Assembly (NCBI RefSeq): GCF_021347895.1
Contig: NC_067116.1
Span: forward strand, 41,373,677 to 41,437,676
Length of the DNA stretch: 64,000 nt
Direction of reading: 5' to 3'
Source of the DNA: Acanthochromis polyacanthus
Taxonomy: Eukaryota > Chordata > Actinopteri > Pomacentridae
Below, piece after piece: positions 62,442-64,000 of this stretch. The notes below the pieces were generated by a model that did not search any database, was not told the origin of the DNA, and saw nothing but the letters and a program-made list of their open reading frames with translations. The position numbers and the translations under genes were made by a program. Within the stretch, counting starts at the first letter, position 1. Every line of letters begins with the position of its first letter.

Positions 62442-64000
62442 GTGAGTAAGCAGAGAACAGAGTGTGTCATATGATTACCGTGCTGTGGTAAAAACCCAAA
62501 AAACAAAACTACATGGTTGCTCTGGTTACTCTTGACATCATGGAGTCTGCCTGATTTATTGATGGTGATGATACATATTATTTTATTTCGAAGCTAATTC
62601 GGTTTTGGGTATTGGATGACTCCAGCGTGATGCAGGTAATCAGTCACAGGTTACACTTTGAAACCGAACCAAGAGCGTCTGCTAAACTGACAAGATAATG
62701 AATGGAAAAAGACGGGGAGAGTGTGATTATGTCCCGGCAGCATGCTGATAGTGTTATGGTAATAAGGGCTGCGAAACAAAGCATTCATGCACTCATACTT
62801 TTGGCAGGAGAGTGCACATACGTTTGTCCACGTGCATCTGCATCTGTGCCCTCCCCCCTTCCTCCACAACTTCGCCAGTCCATGTAATTCTCTGCAGAGT
62901 TGAGGCATTTAACCTCTGCAGATTTATGGAAGTGCATTACTGACACGGTCCAAATTGTGCTCTGTAACAAATAAAGCTCAGCTATGCAGGAATCCTTTGA
63001 TACCTCATCAACTCCCTCACCTTCCTCCCCTCCTCCTTCCTCCCTCTTTCTCTCTCTCTCGCGGCTGCCAAAGGCAAACTGCCAGCGGTGGTTCTGCCTG
63101 TTCTCAGCACAAACACATACATACGCATGAGTATGCAGGGTTGAGTGCAGTGATGCTCCATGCCAAGGAGCGAGGGCAGCAAGCCTGCACACTCTCAAAC
63201 AGTATATACACACTTGGCGTCGGCCCTGCAGTGTTTCTTCACACACAAAAACTCTTCATAATCCCTTTTAATATCTGTGTGTATGCAGCAGCCCCCCACC
63301 CCCCCATTCCTTGGCATGGAACAGCTCCCCTCTCACCTCGGGGCCATAAAACAATAACAACAACCACTTGAATCGGAGTGAAAATGGAAAAACAAGGCGC
63401 AACGAGAAGAATCTTTTAATACCAGTAAAAAACATCCCCATCCAGCAAACTTTTCGCTGCAAATTACAGCTGTAAAACCAGCCTCTCTATCTCCCTCCAC
63501 CCTGTTTGCAGAGTTGTGGGCTTCGGCCGGTGGTTTAAAAGCTGACAAGTGGACTGACTTACTGTGGTCGCGAAAACACTTCTGTACGCTGGACACACAC
63601 AGACATCCAACGACCACACACTCGCAGACTCTCCCAGATACAAGGTGACGTGACAGGCGGAGGGAAGAAAAAAAAATCACCACAAGATGTGCGTTTACGA
63701 AAGCTGTTAGCCTCAGACCTCGAGTGTTTCGGTGAAATGTCTTAAAGAGTGATTGTATGACTGACAGACCAGACCAGGGTTTTGGCTCCACAGTAGCTTG
63801 ACCGCAGGTTTGGATCTATCATCGCTGCTGACCAAGCCATGAGGGCCTGGATGAGAAGAGGGGAGAGGCTGTAAAAGCAGAAGTGCAGACCATCGAATTT
63901 ATAACGACTAGACAGACAAAACTAATTACAAGTGAGCAGCTCCGGTGGAAATCACAACCAAGATCCAGCTTATAATCCATCATAAAATGTTTACTTGTAC
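62442..64000 (+). other. Downstream intron (partial)
   Basis: No further TIKI exon is seen. The expected next coding segment has a QF.DLWVR motif and a C-terminal hydrophobic stretch, and these are absent. The segment contains a pyrimidine-rich run at about 63010-63060 ending in (TC)n and a C-run near 63292-63305. Open frames on both strands (62785-63246, 62955-63371, 63333-63791) have low-complexity or unrecognised translations. Confidence 0.7.

Overview
This window looks like ray-finned fish nuclear DNA, probably from a percomorph. It is AT-rich and almost entirely non-coding, and it is packed with (CA)n tracts, Tc1/mariner fossils, MITEs and non-LTR retrotransposon tails of types common in teleosts. 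The only protein-coding gene I can support is one member of the TIKI family (TRABD2, TraB-domain Wnt-cleaving metalloproteases), spread over the whole window on the + strand.

Three internal exons of that gene are visible: 23420-23566, 33921-34095 and 62345-62441. Each has a polypyrimidine/AG acceptor and a GT donor. They join without a frame break (49 codons; 58 codons plus 1 nt; 2 nt plus 31 codons plus 2 nt) and encode the C-terminal half of the TraB domain. This half includes the second conserved GxxH motif, which is split across a 28.2-kb intron. The first exons (signal peptide and first GxxH motif) must lie before base 1, and the last exons (juxtamembrane region and C-terminal hydrophobic segment) after base 64000. 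The sequence is closer to TRABD2B (TIKI2) than TRABD2A as I recall those proteins, but the paralog call is tentative.

Layout: 1-23419 is upstream intron with few recognisable repeats, a Tc1-like fossil at 3.3-3.96 kb and two compact foldback hairpins at 9.5 and 10.8 kb. The 23567-33920 intron holds a hAT-like element split by a LINE tail, several dispersed repeats and a complete-looking 746-bp MITE. The 34096-62344 intron is the repeat-rich part: a three-layer nest at 35.1-36.3 kb, a ~1.06-kb Tc1-like fossil at 37.6-38.7 kb, a hAT-like element at 42.0-42.8 kb, a perfect 169-bp (CA)n at 46.9 kb, a nested MITE at 47.3-48.3 kb, a LINE tail with an exact 14-bp target-site duplication at 51.1-51.5 kb, and a Tc1 element interrupted by a LINE at 54.0-55.3 kb. 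Four copies of an AT-rich family and an 852-bp-offset direct duplication lie between 30 and 60.4 kb.

I found no bacterial-type operon, CRISPR array, rRNA, convincing tRNA or new multi-gene system. The interest is in the gene's architecture and the transposon stratigraphy. Repeat family names rest on remembered family features and visible termini, not on a database search.
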